The notes below the pieces were generated by a model, which did no database searches, was not told the DNA's origin, and worked only from the letters and a program-made list of their open reading frames with translations. Position numbers and translations under genes: made by a program. A DNA stretch of 64,000 bases, taken from NCBI RefSeq assembly GCF_047496725.1, contig NC_132981.1, positions 11,417,501 through 11,481,500 of the forward strand. Direction: 5' to 3'. Positions 28,377 to 41,878 of this stretch are shown here, piece by piece. The first letter of the stretch is position 1, and the number at the start of each line of letters is the position of its first letter. Origin of the DNA: Anoplolepis gracilipes. Its lineage: Eukaryota > Arthropoda > Insecta > Hymenoptera > Formicidae.

Positions 28377-31300
28377 AGAAAATAACTTATGTATCAGAGT
28401 CTTTGCGCCAAAATTTAATTGATACCTGAAAAATTGAGTTGGATACGTGCAAAATTCTTCTCAATCTATATATTTCACGTATAAAATGTCACTTTTTGAT
28501 TAAAGTAATAATCTTTCTGATTATAACGTGTGAATTGTGTTAATACAATCACAGATGGTTATTATCTGAAAATACTAAAGCTCTTTAAATCTTTTAAAGA
28601 AATTCATACAATTTAATACATATCTAACGGAAATATATAATATTAATGTATACGTCATACGTGTTCCTTTAGGATAATACAATGTTTAAAAAAATGTGCA
28701 AAAATTTCGGACATTCCGGAATAAGTTTGAATTAAAACAATGTTTGTCATATAATTTTCGGCAAACAATTTGTGAATGTCAAAGAACAAAATCTATGATT
28801 ACAGTAATTTACAGGTGATGGAGATATAATCGATGACAATTTTTGCGTTAAATCATATTTTCTCATATTTTTCTGTTCGTTTATCGGAAAATTCTCTTGA
28901 GGTGTTCCATCCATTTTCCTGTCGCCGATAAATTTAACTGACTGCTCGCAATTTGTGCCAAAGAATAAAAGCCACCAAATATGTTGGATTAAAAAACAAG
29001 ATTTCTTATCGGTAGTTTAGTAAATGTATTCTAAGCAGCGCATTTTTCCTGATAAATGTCTGTTTAGCGCGATAATAATATCGTATAGGTGTATCTTGGA
29101 TAATGTTTCTTCAGTATTATATTTTATAATTTAGTATATTGCGTTGTAATGAGATGCAATTAGCAAAAAATTAAAATAATTCTTCAAATTATGATATCGT
29201 GTAAAAGTGTGAAGAATATTTTCTAAAATCTATTATAGTGAGAGACTATAATTTTCAATTTTCGATTAACGATAATATGCGTTCTCATTTCGAATTATGT
29301 AATAATACATATATTTAAATACAATAATACCAAAAGTATATTCGTGCAAGCAAGGGTGCAAGCAATTCGATGACAAAAATTAAAAATGTGCCTTACAACT
29401 TACTAATTACTTAGGCTTATATCAAAAGTCCGAAATTGTAACTTTATTCGGACGAATGAATCTTAATGGAAATCTCGTTTAAAAATAACAATTATGGATT
29501 TACAATACCTAGGTTGGCGTGAACTTCAAAGACGATACAACCATTGCTTTTTAACCATTAAGGGGAAAAAATGTCTTTATAGAGACTAGTTCTTTGAAGA
29601 AGCGAAATGAGAGAACCTGGGCTTCGCGTTTCAAACTGCTTTCAGTATGCCGTTTATTTAGAACCGTGCTTGCATGTGTAGAAAATTCAATTCTCTATCT
29701 CGCGTTCTTTCTCTTGATCTCCTTCTCTCGACTCTTCTCTCGCTTTGTTGCTTTGTCACTTTGTCTCGGTGTCGCACATTCGTTCCTAGTCTAACGCGGA
29801 AAAAGACGTCTGATACGGACATTATCTCTCGGAAAATAAATTGCATTCGATGCTGCGGGTTTTACTTCGTTCGTTTGAGGAGCAAGATATCGCAAGCCGC
29901 TTTCACAAATCCAAACGATAACGAATTTCGAAAAATTAGTAGAATATAATACCCGTACCTCTCCCAAATAATGCACGACGAGACATACAACAATCTAAAT
30001 GAAACGAGAATAAAGGCAATTTGAAAAATAAACATTTAGAAATAGACAATAACTATTTTTCAACTTTTGCGTAATTATTTTGAAAAATTTAAAAGATTTT
30101 AGTATAGAACTTGTTGTCTGGTTTTATATCCCGCGATATAACTAATAAATTTTTCATTTTATATCTGTATTATATCATACAACTCTCACACGGAATTTTT
30201 AACTAGCTGTTAAATACACCATAGAGATTACGAAATTATTATACTGTTATTATCATTTATAGCGACAAAAATGCATTGTAACAGGCAAATAAAGTATTTT
30301 ATCATAACTTGTTCTCTTGAATAGAAGGAGAAATATTTTCGTAAATTATATATGTACATAAATTATATCGTATATTATAAAGGTATAATATGTAGATAGC
30401 GGATGTGTCTGTATGCAACGATAATATATGTACGCAATAAAAATAATCAAAAATAATCACACACACAGTTTATCAAAAGAGAAATATAAAACGTATTATC
30501 ATAACTATTCCCATGTAGAAAACTAGATACATTATATAAACTATTAAAATTATGCCAACAATATTCGATAGAAACATAGAGGCTGTCCTCGTTTCGTATC
30601 ATCCTTCCCACGTGTCATCCACTTCATTCAGACAAACTTTTGAAAGGGCAAATGGAACTAGAAGTTTCAATTAGCCGGAAATTTTGTTAACTGATTATTT
30701 GCCCGAAAGTTTTCAACTGACACGTTCATTTATAATTAATTGGCAAAAATAAACTTGGAAATTAGTCATTTTTACTTAAGCACTGCGAGCTAAATAGCAT
30801 AAATATTAATATATATTGCTCACGAATTACTTCGAAATGTACATCACGGGAAAAAATATTATAGTTAAAAATTACAATATAATTTTTGTAACAATAAAAC
30901 ATATTAATATATACAAGAAAAACTCAACAGTATTATACATATATACACATATTATACTTTACAAAGCAGTATTTTCCAATTAAAAAATTTTTAAGTACTA
31001 ATGTTAAAAAAATTTGATTCTTTTTCACATTTTATTAAACTATATACATATTTATTTTAAAATTGATTAACCGCACAATGGCACATTGCCGACTGTAAAA
31101 ACTGTAACAGATAATTTACAAATTGAAATTTTAAACAATGTCTTCAAAGCAATTTAATAATTTATAATTGGATCTCGAGCTGTATCTTTGGATGAAGTGC
31201 ATAATTTATTTTCTGTAATATATATTTGTGATTGATTTACATTTATATTTTACCTAAGTTTAATATCGTTATTTTTATTTTTCGGAAAATGTTGAATTTT

Positions 31301-31732
31301 TTACACAAAAGTATCTATATTGAAGTATATTATGAAATAAGTATATTTTTACCGGAGTACTCTATCGATAAACAGAGAAACGAGGCACACATTTGTCACG
31401 TTGCGTGTTTGAATGTATTCGCAATAATTTGCATTCGTGGACAGAAACATGCATGAGTCTTTTTGCTTCTTAGATCGAGTTTGTCGGAAAACTCGTTCGA
31501 GGAATATTCTTGCAGGAAATTTCGCTCGTTTTCTTATACTCGTTCGTCTAAATCATGACGCGAATACACGCACGCACGTACGCACAAGAGATCGAAACTT
31601 CCGCAGAAGATGTACGGAAAAAGATATGGCAAAAGAGAATAGTCCCTAATCGAGAAAAAATCTCTATCATTACACGTCGGAAATAAAAAAAAACTCTCAA
31701 AGAATTTTTTCTGGATTTTTTTATCAATAATT

Positions 31733-31778
<46 letters not shown>

Positions 31779-33098
31779 TAGTTTAAATTTTTCTTTGACA
31801 TAGATATTTTCACAGCAAAACTTATTCAAAGAGGGATAAACAATCTGTTAAATTTCAATGGAATAATTCGAATTAAAGATCTTTTATAAATTAAGCGTCA
31901 GACCTTTTCCTATTGCTATTCTCGTCAATAAAAGGAAAAAATGTCTTATATATAAATAATTACGCAGTTATATCTCTTAAATGCTTTTAAATTAATATAA
32001 ATAACTATTAATATAGCTATAAAACACATAAATTAAAAATTCTGAGATAGTAAAATAATTGAAGAGTAATTTTTCAATAAAATGTTATAAAAATTTGTAA
32101 AAAATTGCTTGCGTGCTTTCCTGCGTATGTATTGCTCGCGTAAAACTGCAATTTTTATATTATACATATTTTTTTATATACTACCAAAGTTTTCACATAT
32201 AGTATATTATATATCGTCGTACATATATAGTATATATCTCGAAGAATGTTGATGTGTCTTTCTACTATATATATCAATCTAGAAATTATTGGAATTTTAT
32301 AACGTGTGGAAATTTGCTCAAATATGCTATGTGTCTTTTATTAAAATCAATCTTTTTTCTGAAAATAATAAATCGAAAAGAAAGTTTCGAATTAAATCTT
32401 TTTCTCTCTAATAAGAAAAAACATATTTTAAGTTACTTGAGAACTTTTTTTTAATATCAATGACATTTCTTGACAAAAATAATCCACGAATTTTTTATTG
32501 TTGTCAATATATATTTTACATTTATTTTTAATGGCATATTTATGAATATCATGTACTTGTACATTTACATGCACATGTAAATGTACATGTAAATCTCATT
32601 TGACAGAAAATTCATATCTACACGAGCAAATTAATTTAGTGAAAAATTCTGTAATATTTAACAGTGTGTGTTACATGAGCTGAATATCAATATTCACCAC
32701 GATATTTTCGGATCATTGAGCAAAGTTGTCGAATTTATTATTCAAAAAGGCTTTTACCAAAAAATTATACGCGCGTCGTTAAAACGTGGTTTTGTGAAAT
32801 TTGCACTTACATTCGAGTTGCTAAAAACATAAATTTATTTCTCGATAATATATCAATTATTATTAGTATGTTCCTTCAGTTATACAATGTCTAATTTAAT
32901 TTACATATCTAGTTACTTTTTCTTAAATCGAAAAGAATATTTAAAAAATACTTAATTAAATAACAACTTATATCTCTGATATATCGATATCTTTTTTTGC
33001 GTTTCCCTTGAAATATATATATTAAATAGAAATATTGATTTGTGTGAAATTTGACAATATATTGACTTATAAAATAATTTTAATATATATTTAATATA

Positions 33099-33148
<50 letters not shown>

Positions 33149-33755
33149 CATACACATATTATATATTAAATATATATTAAAATTATTTTACAAGTCAATA
33201 TATCGTCAAATCTCACACAAATCGATATTTCTATTTAATCTTTAAAACATAAAACCCCACATGACATATTAAAAAATATTAAAAAAATATGTTTCCATTT
33301 CTTTAGTCTAAAATAGATATCTCAATTATTTAGAAGAAAAATTATTTTTAAATTTAATATATTATCAGTATTGATAATAGATATTAAACAATTTAATAAT
33401 TAATATTTTAATGTGCAACATTTTTGTATTTAATATTAAATTAAATTGAAAAATTTGCAAACTAAATATATAATATTTAATTATTTTAATTAATTTTATT
33501 AAATGTATAATAAATTTGCATTAATCGCTATGTATATAATAAATTTTAACGCGTTTTTATTAGCAACATAATAACTTATTGTTAGTCAAGAACATATATA
33601 TATCTCAATGATAATATTATTACATATATCAATATTATATATATCATAGCTTAATATTATTACGCTATCAATATTATCCATTTAAATTATCAATTTCGTT
33701 GACGGAATCGTATAGTAGTTATATACATAGATCACTGGTTATTAAGTTGAGGCGG

Positions 33756-33787
<32 letters not shown>

Positions 33788-34190
33788 ATTCAAATAGAAT
33801 ATCCTTTCATAAATAATACATTCATCGATTTCGTTTTTTGTTTTTCTCACAGATTATATCGAGATAATTGATTTTTATTAATAAAATACTAATTGAAGAT
33901 ACATAACATTTTAACTTGTTTGAATACAGCATATATATATTACTTTGCTTTATATTACACATCTTTTTCAACTATATTTATATTGACAAGATCCATGTAT
34001 GTGCATTTATAAAAAAGAAAAAAAGATAAAAATTTTCCAAAACTTATTCCGCGTGTGCAATGATTTTAGTACAGATGAACAATCGAGTTATTGTATACTA
34101 AAGTAGAGTGGAATGGATTATATGCATTCGATCGTTCAAGCAGTATTTGGCAAACATCAAAATATCAATATACGAAATGAAAAGAAAACA
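27000..34190. other. AT-rich non-coding DNA
   Basis: No coding exon recognised. Simple repeats: (GA)n 27711-27760, (GA)n about 28332-28369, (TA)n 31737-31772, and (TG)n about 33761-33788. A short perfect palindrome with 14-nt arms lies at about 32559-32588. A moderate-complexity segment at about 30570-30790 contains a loose inverted repeat (GGGCAAAT against ATTTGCCC with partly paired flanks). Around 33.0-33.2 kb is a long hairpin, listed separately. Probably intronic or intergenic. Confidence 0.55.
33021..33239. repeat. Long inverted repeat with (TA)n loop
   Basis: The left arm starts ATTAAATAGAAATATTGAT at 33021 and is matched in reverse complement by the right arm ending at 33239. Arms are about 80-85 nt with about four differences before the TA microsatellite, and the TA run of about 40 bp (33103-33142) forms the apex. 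All of the differences I can count between the arms are transitions. No open frame. It could be a MITE/foldback element with a microsatellite grown at its centre, or a source of hairpin RNA. Confidence 0.7.
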
Positions 34191-34196
34191 ATTTAC

Positions 34197-34235
34197 CTTG
34201 ACTACCAGTGAAAGTCCTTGGCGCCAAGTCAACAT
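34197..34235 (-). CDS. Candidate first coding exon of an unidentified minus-strand gene
   Basis: On the minus strand an ATG at 34235 opens a 13-codon frame (MLTWRQGLSLVVK) that ends in phase 0 at a good donor, CAAG followed by GTAAAT, at 34191-34196. Upstream on the same strand, within 350 bp, are a TGACGTCA element (34503-34510), an AAGATGGCG motif near 34466-34475 and CCAAT-type boxes near 34557-34577, which fits a promoter diverging from the zinc-finger gene. The peptide start is not recognised, and no following exon could be found in the AT-rich DNA to the left, so the rest may lie far away or outside the window. It may also be a non-coding exon. Confidence 0.25.
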
Positions 34236-34345
34236 ACCCTGGTCGCACTGAAACGGATGCAAATTCGGATGCAAAAGTTAATATCCATTTGTCGGTACGC
34301 GTGTCCCGAATCGACCGTGATAAATGCACATCGATACGCCGAATC

Positions 34346-34379
<34 letters not shown>

Positions 34380-34459
34380 TTATACTTGTTAGCGATTCTA
34401 CGAAATACGAAACCAATCGACGCTCGACGCACGATACACAGCTACGTTTGAATATCATA

Positions 34460-34600
34460 CTGATTGCGCCATCTTACATCAGCGAAGCGAAATGAATCAA
34501 ATGTGACGTCATGACTGTCGCGGAAACATAAAAATACTTAGACGGAGCTTTAGCTTGCCAATATCCGACAGCCAATAGAAAAGCTTGTTTTCTAGTGATT
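34460..34600 (-). promoter_or_regulatory. Promoter-like region with CRE and CCAAT boxes
   Basis: Contains the palindromic TGACGTCA (34503-34510), an AAGATGGCG motif on the minus strand, and two GCCAAT sequences near 34557 and 34572. It lies in the non-coding gap between the putative minus-strand exon at 34.2 kb and the plus-strand zinc-finger gene starting at 35.2 kb. The elements are short, so the call rests on clustering and position. Confidence 0.35.
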
Positions 34601-35211
34601 ATAGTATAGTGATTATATTTTCTACTGGATACACACAACGAACCATTTTGACTATATAATCAATTTAATATACGTAATATATATAAATAATCTAATATAT
34701 ATATATATATATATATGTATATTACTTATGTATAATACATAAATGTATATTGCTTTGAAATTTAATGTAGCTGTTACAATTAATTACTATAATAGTTAAG
34801 TCGTTTCAATCATATCACAAAAGTTAATAATTAATATAAACATTAATAATAATAATAAGTGAGTTTATATTATTTACATTATTTACATTATGTAATGTGT
34901 ACATATATAGTTTTGAATTAAAGAATTATTTGTAAAATAATAGCCTAATAATAAATAATATAAATAATATTAAATAATATAAAAGAATTTGAAAAAATGT
35001 AGCTGATGATTTGTATTTCGCGCCCAAAATGCGAGTGACCAAAAAGACGGACACGGTGTGAATTTATGGAGCTCCATCTATGTATCGTATCGTATCGTAT
35101 GCATCCATGCGCGGAGACGTTCCTAACCTACGACACTTTCGGTGTGTCATTGACACCGCATACATATATAAACATATTCCGAAGGTGGTTAGGAAAGAAA
35201 ACTGTGGAAGG

Positions 35212-37302
35212 ATGTTTATAGTGACGAAAGAGATTGACAGCGAGAATATTAGTAAATTGTGCCGCACATGCTTGAGGGAAGACGGCGACAAAATGGTATG
35301 CTTATTCGTGGGACCGGCTGGTTCGTCGCTCGCCGCCAAATTACGATCGCTTTCTTGCTTGGAGGTAAGCAACAATAATATTAGACATTTTTTGTCTTTT
35401 CAACTTTGTGTTGAATGTAAAAGCTGTATGCGTTTTGGGTACTCGTAGGTTTGGCAAGGAGATGGTTTGCCGGAAAAGATGTGCGATCGTTGTGTCACCA
35501 GAGCGGAATCGGCTCTTTTATACAGAGAGCAATGTCGTGCAGCAGACAGAGCTTTGCGACAAGCAGCGTTGAAGGTATCAGCTCAAATTATAATATGTAT
35601 ACGAATGTACAAGTCGTAATGTATTAAATTACATTAAATTATATATATAAAATATTACAATCGAATATATTTAAATCAGGTATCTGGCTTAACATCGTAC
35701 ACTACTGTTTCTGGATGCAAACTCTATCAAAATCAACAAAATCAAGGTTTTATACCCGTGCAAAACTCTCACAAGACATTAAAGTGTATGGAATGCGGTG
35801 CTGTGTTTACCAATTACCAAGAACTCTGCGCCCACAATCGACTGCACTTGCCCTTTATGCAGGATAACATACCTATGCAACACATGCACATTGTGGAATC
35901 TCAAAATTCGTATCTCAATTTTACTCATGTCGGTTCAAATTTTGTCAATGATAGTAATATAAATATGCAATTATCTCCATCAGTCAGATCAAATATGATG
36001 CATGCTATGTCATTGAACGAAGAAAATTCGAGTCGGGCCGCTTGTGCCTTGCATTGTTCTTTGTGCAATCATACTTTTACCAATAGGAGACAATTAATAA
36101 GTCATAATATAACGCATAGTACGGAGAATGTCGATATATCGTGCGATAATGAAAATATAGAGATATGTGAAAATTCTAATCATATTCCACAAAATTTAAG
36201 TTACGAAAGGTCCATTCATTCCGTTGATAATCCCATTCAGAATCTATCGTATCAAAGATCTACCGTGGATGATAATGATGGGATGCAAAATATAAATTTT
36301 CCAGAAAATATCGACTTGGATGGCGTTCAAGAGAGTAGTTCGGAGCGTATACAAAATGTAACGATACATTCTGAAAATAACGTATCAATTACGGAAAACT
36401 TGAGATATATAAAAGCAGCTGAAAAAGATAGACAACTTGTAATCGAATATCACGGATGTTCAACTGATAATAGTTATAAACAATCCGATATAAAAAGCAC
36501 GGAAGATGTTCACGCGAAGAAGCACCAGTGTGAAGTATGTTTGAAACAATTTTCTCAAAAATCTAAATTATTTGCTCATCAATTATCTCACTCTGGCCAA
36601 CAACCGTTCAAATGCCTGAGTTGTGGCAAATCTTACGCATCAAAGAGCAAACTCAATGCACACATGAGATTACACACCAAAACCAATGTGCATCAATGTA
36701 AGGTATGCGATAAAATATTTCCATATCCGTCGTATTTAGAAGAACACATAAAGGTACATAATAAAAGTGATAACGATAGGCCACGGAGCAAAGAATTTGA
36801 ATGTAGCGTTTGTAATAAACGTTTTCAACTTTTAAAGAACTTGAAAGCTCACGAAAGACTTCATACTGGAAAGGGTTTAGTGCAATGTGAGATTTGTGAT
36901 AAAAAATTTAGTCAAAATTATAATTTAAAAATGCATCTACGAACGCACAAGACATCGAGGGTGCACAAATGCGAATATTGCGACAAACGTTTTGTACAGA
37001 AAGGTAATTTAGTTGAACATTTACGAATTCACACTAAAATGAAGCCTTTCGTGTGTAAATTATGCGGTAAGAGATTTGCGCAATCGAGTCATCTTAAAAG
37101 TCATGAAGCCTCCCACGGCGCCTTACGACAACATCAATGTCGATTATGTGGAAAAAGATTCAAATTAGCTAATCATTTAAAACGGCATTTAAATTTACAT
37201 ACCGGTTCAAAGATGTATAAATGCAATCAATGTAACCAAATGTTTTCACAGTCTTTCAGTTTGACAAGACATTTGAAAAGGCACAATGAATCGCATATAT
37301 AA
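35212..37302 (+). CDS. ZAD-C2H2 zinc-finger transcription factor, complete
   Basis: Three coding exons, all joined in phase 0: 35212-35364, 35449-35574 and 35680-37302, giving 633 aa. The N-terminus is a zinc-finger-associated domain (ZAD, an arthropod-expanded dimerisation module): zinc ligands C17 and C20 in the LCRTC motif, then C63 and C66 in the MCDRC motif. Two isolated C2H2 fingers follow at about residues 129 and 219, then a polar Asn/Ser-rich linker, then nine near-contiguous C2H2 fingers from about residue 377 to the C-terminus. Classic TGEKP linkers are mostly absent. The start ATG is followed directly by the ZAD, as usual. Likely a nuclear DNA-binding regulator; the specific orthologue is not recognised. 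Tail-to-tail with the aminotransferase gene at 37675. Confidence 0.93.
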
Positions 37303-37518
37303 TGTTTGATAGATTGTAATTTATGTACATAGAAAATTGTGTTTTCTATATATGTATATACATATATTATATATATATATATATAAAGGCAGCTGAAAAA
37401 GATGGAAAACTCGTAAAAATGGCAAAAACACATTTTATAATTGCAAAATTTTCTTTATTTATATAATATATATGTTATTTTTATTCTTCTTAATTATTAT
37501 CTTCATGTTCTAATGAAG

Positions 37519-37524
37519 AATAAA
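37519..37524 (+). terminator. Poly(A) signal AATAAA, zinc-finger gene
   Basis: AATAAA about 217 nt after the stop codon, in the short gap before the convergent gene. Confidence 0.5.
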
Positions 37525-37604
37525 GGAATCTTAAATCTAAAATCTGAAATCTTAAACGCGCTTTTCTTGGAGTAAATGAAATAATGTCAGAACAAAAACA
37601 ATTT

Positions 37605-37610
37605 TTTATT
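37605..37610 (-). terminator. Poly(A) signal AATAAA (minus strand), aminotransferase copy A
   Basis: TTTATT on the plus strand, 65 nt beyond the stop codon. A second candidate lies at 37641-37646. Either places the 3' end next to that of the convergent zinc-finger gene. Confidence 0.45.
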
Positions 37611-37674
37611 TGCTAACAAAACACTTGCTATAAAGATATATTTATTATATAGGTTTAATAAAATTTTAAATTCT

Positions 37675-39955
37675 TTACTTGTAACTTTTTAGGGTTGTAG
37701 TTAGAATATTTATGCCTTCTCGCAATTGTTCTTCCGTGATTGTTAATGGCGGCGATATCCTAATAATTTGACCATGTGCAGGTCTCGATAACAATCCAGC
37801 ATTTCTCAACTTCAAACAGATATCCCAACCATCAGCAAACTCTATAAACAAAAAGATTCATCAAATATGTACATCAATATAACAAGATTCAATATAGCTT
37901 GTATGTACATAATACAGGAGTGTTGTTAAATTCAACGTATAGTCTATGTATCGTATCACTTTATCGTATTTTTCGTGTAAAAATATCGATAATACAGGAT
38001 AAAGTCGCAAGATATTGGATAATTCGAAATTTACGTACACATCAACAAGTATTTTATCTTTGCTCATATTGTGAAAGAGTTTTAATTTATCGGTGATCGA
38101 CTATTTATCGGTGATAGCTTAATCGTTAGTAATTTGTTCATGTTTGTTCACCTTTGTTGATGACGAGACCAGCCAAAAGACCACGTCCACGAAATTCTGT
38201 CGCGATATCCTTCGGTAGCTTACTCAGTTCTTCTTTTAGAATATTCCCTAGTCTCTTTGCGTTCTCCGCTAGATTCTCTTCTTCCAAGATTTTAACTGCC
38301 TCCAGAGCAACCCTATTTCCAAGCGGACTTCCACCGAAGGTACTTCCATGCGAACCCGTCTCCAAGCAAAGCATTATCTGAAAAGACAATTATTGAGATT
38401 TTTAAAGATCTTTATCCATCGATCGAAGAATTACCATCGAATATAATGCTACTTTGGAGCTTCTACGTAACGGTAGATATGCCTTATTATATTTGCATAC
38501 AATTTCAAAAACAATTCGAAATGCATAAAACGAAATCATTATTATTAAAATATTTTATATTTTATCTAAAATTATATGTATATTATATAGGAAACAAAAT
38601 GATTTTAACGGCAATAAAGTCTCTTCTCGGCTACCTTATCATCCGCCAGAATGCCGGACACTGGATACATGCCGCCAGAAAGTGCCTTTCCCAAAATAAG
38701 AATATCCGGTCTGCAACCTTCGTAATCGACTGCCAAACGCATACCAGTTCTGCAGAGACCAGTCTGTACCTCATCAGCGATCCATAAAACGTTGTACTGT
38801 GTACACAGTTCTCTTACACGTTTCAAATAACCATCCTGAACAGAAAGTAAAAAAATGTTGGATATTTGTAAACAGGCAACGATATTACTTTAGTTTTTTA
38901 TACCTAGAATAAGTAAGAAACATAACTCGAGAAGCAATGTTTTTATTTAGCAAAAGAACAAGACAATTCAAGTAATATATCATGAGACTTTTATCTCTTA
39001 ATATTCTTATCACATACCAACCATAAAACTAAAAATAATAATTATAAACGCAATATTCATAATGTTCATAATATCGTATATCTTTGCATCAACTTACAGT
39101 CGGTATTATTACACCAGCTTCTCCTTGGATGGGTTCCATCATGAATGCGCAGATATTGGGATTGTCTTGGAATTTTTTCTCCAAAGCGACCGGATCATTG
39201 TATGGCACTTTTTCAAAAAGGGGTACATAAGGACCGAAATCTGTGTAACAATTTGGATCCGATGAGGCCGACAAAGCTGCTATTGAACGGCCCCAAAAAT
39301 TTCCATTAGCGAATACGACAGTAGCCTTGTTACTCGGTATCTTCTTTATTCTGTAGCCCCAGCGTCTGGCCATTTTTACAGCTGTTTCGCCACCTTCGAC
39401 ACCTGTTGTAAGTAAAACAAAAGATCTGATTTTTACAATTTTGCCTCAATATAGAAATATAATATAATTTATGTTTCTTATAAATAGTAAACATAATTTT
39501 TTGGCAATAATTACTAACAGAAACAAATATTATTTTTTATAATAATTCTTAATAATTCTTAAAGCGAACTCCACACCTGTGTTCATTGGCAAAAATCGAT
39601 CCCATCCGAGAAGTTTCGTCAAGTATTCTCCTAATTCGCCATGCGGCTCCGTATAAAAAGCTCTTGATGTGTGCGCCAGCTTTCCAGCTTGATCTCTCAT
39701 GACTTTCACTAGACGCGGATGAGAGTGGCCTTGATTAACGGTCGAAAATCCCGCCAGAAAATCAAGGTAAAGCTTTCCATCGATATCCCATAAATAGACC
39801 CCTTCTCCACGGGATAGGACAACTGGTAGTTGTTTGAAATGTATACCACCATACTTGTTATCACGATCGATCACTTGCTGGGTACTCAAGAATCTTCTCT
39901 TGTCTGATTCTCTTACGAGATTGAAGAATCTCTGTCTCATGGATTGCATGGTCAT
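37675..39955 (-). CDS. Divergent ornithine aminotransferase paralogue (copy A), complete
   Basis: Five coding exons in transcript order: 39955-39577, 39402-39098, 38835-38635, 38377-38152 and 37841-37675 (425 aa). Class-III PLP aminotransferase with the full OAT architecture: a basic N-terminal stretch of about 25 aa like a mitochondrial presequence, the NFWGR and PIQGEAGV motifs, DEVQTG, and the PLP lysine K278 in ILILGKALSGG. It is clearly OAT-like, but residues aligned with human Tyr55 and Tyr85, which line the ornithine pocket, are F40 (YGGIHFK) and F70 (LAGFSTV). Copy B keeps both Tyr. Other departures include GSPLGNR for GNPLGCR and GLCRTG for GLARTG. It has C-terminal introns that copy B lacks. 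ATGs at 39949 and 39940 are alternative starts. A functional enzyme is likely; substrate preference may differ. Confidence 0.92.
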
Positions 39956-39969
39956 ATTTTTTCTCACCT

Positions 39970-41878
39970 TATAATAGATAAATACGTTAACGTATGAATC
40001 TTTTTATTTATTTGAAATTATTAGCCTTTTATTTATTGTAAGATGAAGTAATTTTCCAAAAAGAATATGTGATTTAAAAATAATTTATATAATTATACAC
40101 TTAAAAACAATTACTATTAATACTAAGATCTGAAATTACATATGTTTTGCGCACACACATTTACTTCATAATTAACATGGTATTTTTATATAAAAAAGAA
40201 AAAATTTCTAATAATATTTAGTATATATGCATAAAAAAGTACCGTCTTTTTGTTTCCTTAACACAAGTAAGTATGTAAAATGTCGAGAAATAGTCTGATG
40301 GTAATTTCAGCAATCTTGCTTTTATATCAAGTTGGTAAAAGATATGATTGCTTTTTTATTGGCGTTATTCACAAACATTGCGACAGGTATGGATTTAAAA
40401 TAAATTCCGTCACAAACAAAACCATATCTGATAAAGAGTATAATACTGATATTGAGAGTATAAAGGCGCCAGTGTGTCAAAGTAAATAAATAACAATAAA
40501 CAATAATCTGAGATGGCTTCTATTAAAAACACAGGTAGAGAAAACAAAATTATTCAATTTGGATAAAATTTTTTGGTTAATACAATTTGTAAACATCTGT
40601 TTTATCATTAGGAATTTGACAGAGTGATTATGTGATAAATAGAAAAAAAAATTAAATTTTAAAATAAATCTTGAAAATATACTCTCAAAAATTTTAGATA
40701 TATTTTAAGACTTTATTTGAGAATATACACATTTGTATTTTTAGCAGGAAATTAAAAATATAACAAACATAATAAAGTAATAATAAGAAAAAAAAGAAAA
40801 AGATAATATATCAATCATTCTATTAACTGTGTTTATAGTTATATAAATTCGATGAATATATCAAGTTGGGAAGTGTAAAACATTTTATCGAACAAGAATC
40901 ATCTTACTACTCTGTGTTTTTACTACTTATTGTGATTTTGTAGAAATATTTAAAAGAAAAATTATATGTGAAACATAATATACATACATGAGGCATATCA
41001 GATAATTACATCACATATATTAGATATTATTTTTTAATTCAATTGTTTTTTATTATTTTATTAAGAGTAAAAAATAATTTGGTGATATAATAAAATAATT
41101 GAAAAACAAGAACCAATAATCTTACTATTATTATCATTATTATTTAAATGATTACAGCAAGCTACATGTATATATATATATATATATATATTGTGCATAT
41201 ACCTATTTTTTGATACATTTTATCTCTCGTATTATTGCTCTAGGAACACATTATTATTTGCGTAGAGAACATTATCGTATTAAGCTGTTAATACGATACG
41301 TAATAAATCACATATACACGCACATATTCTCTCGTTATTATACACATTCTCTATGTTAGTCTTTATCACTATTGAGATAATAAAATATGACGAGATAACA
41401 ATACACAATTCAAGATGACTCTCTCTGCATAATAGAAAAAAATCATTATAAGTAACGATAATCATAAGTTCATTGCATTTATACGTTTCGCGTTTATCTC
41501 GTATTTCGTAAATATTAAACAATAATAATATTCACAATTTGAAAATATACACGTCAATGTACATAGGTCAATCGTTTAATCTTTAGAATATATATATAGC
41601 TTGATAATTTCAATCTGTCAAAGCAAATTCTTTTGACATAGCGCACTTACATATTGTAGATTAACATTAAAACATTGCATGAATCTTATCGTTCGCGATG
41701 GACATTGTGTCTTAAACTGTATCTTTAAATAAAGTTTTTATACACAACATGAAGTAGATCAGGAAAGCAAATATACGACGTAGATTATAATGCATGATAA
41801 ATTGATCACACATTTTTATTTAAGAAATATTTAATTACAATTGAAATTGACAAAAATATACTAAAGTATATATATATA
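39970..41878. other. AT-rich spacer between the two aminotransferase genes
   Basis: No coding exon recognised. The 69-codon plus-strand frame at 40280-40489 lacks any domain or family resemblance. A (TA)n run lies at about 41169-41190. The spacer presumably holds the promoter and 5' UTR of copy A. Confidence 0.5.

Noticed and set aside
40280..40489. Plus-strand 69-codon frame between the aminotransferase genes
   Set aside because: No domain, no splice partners, AT-rich surroundings.
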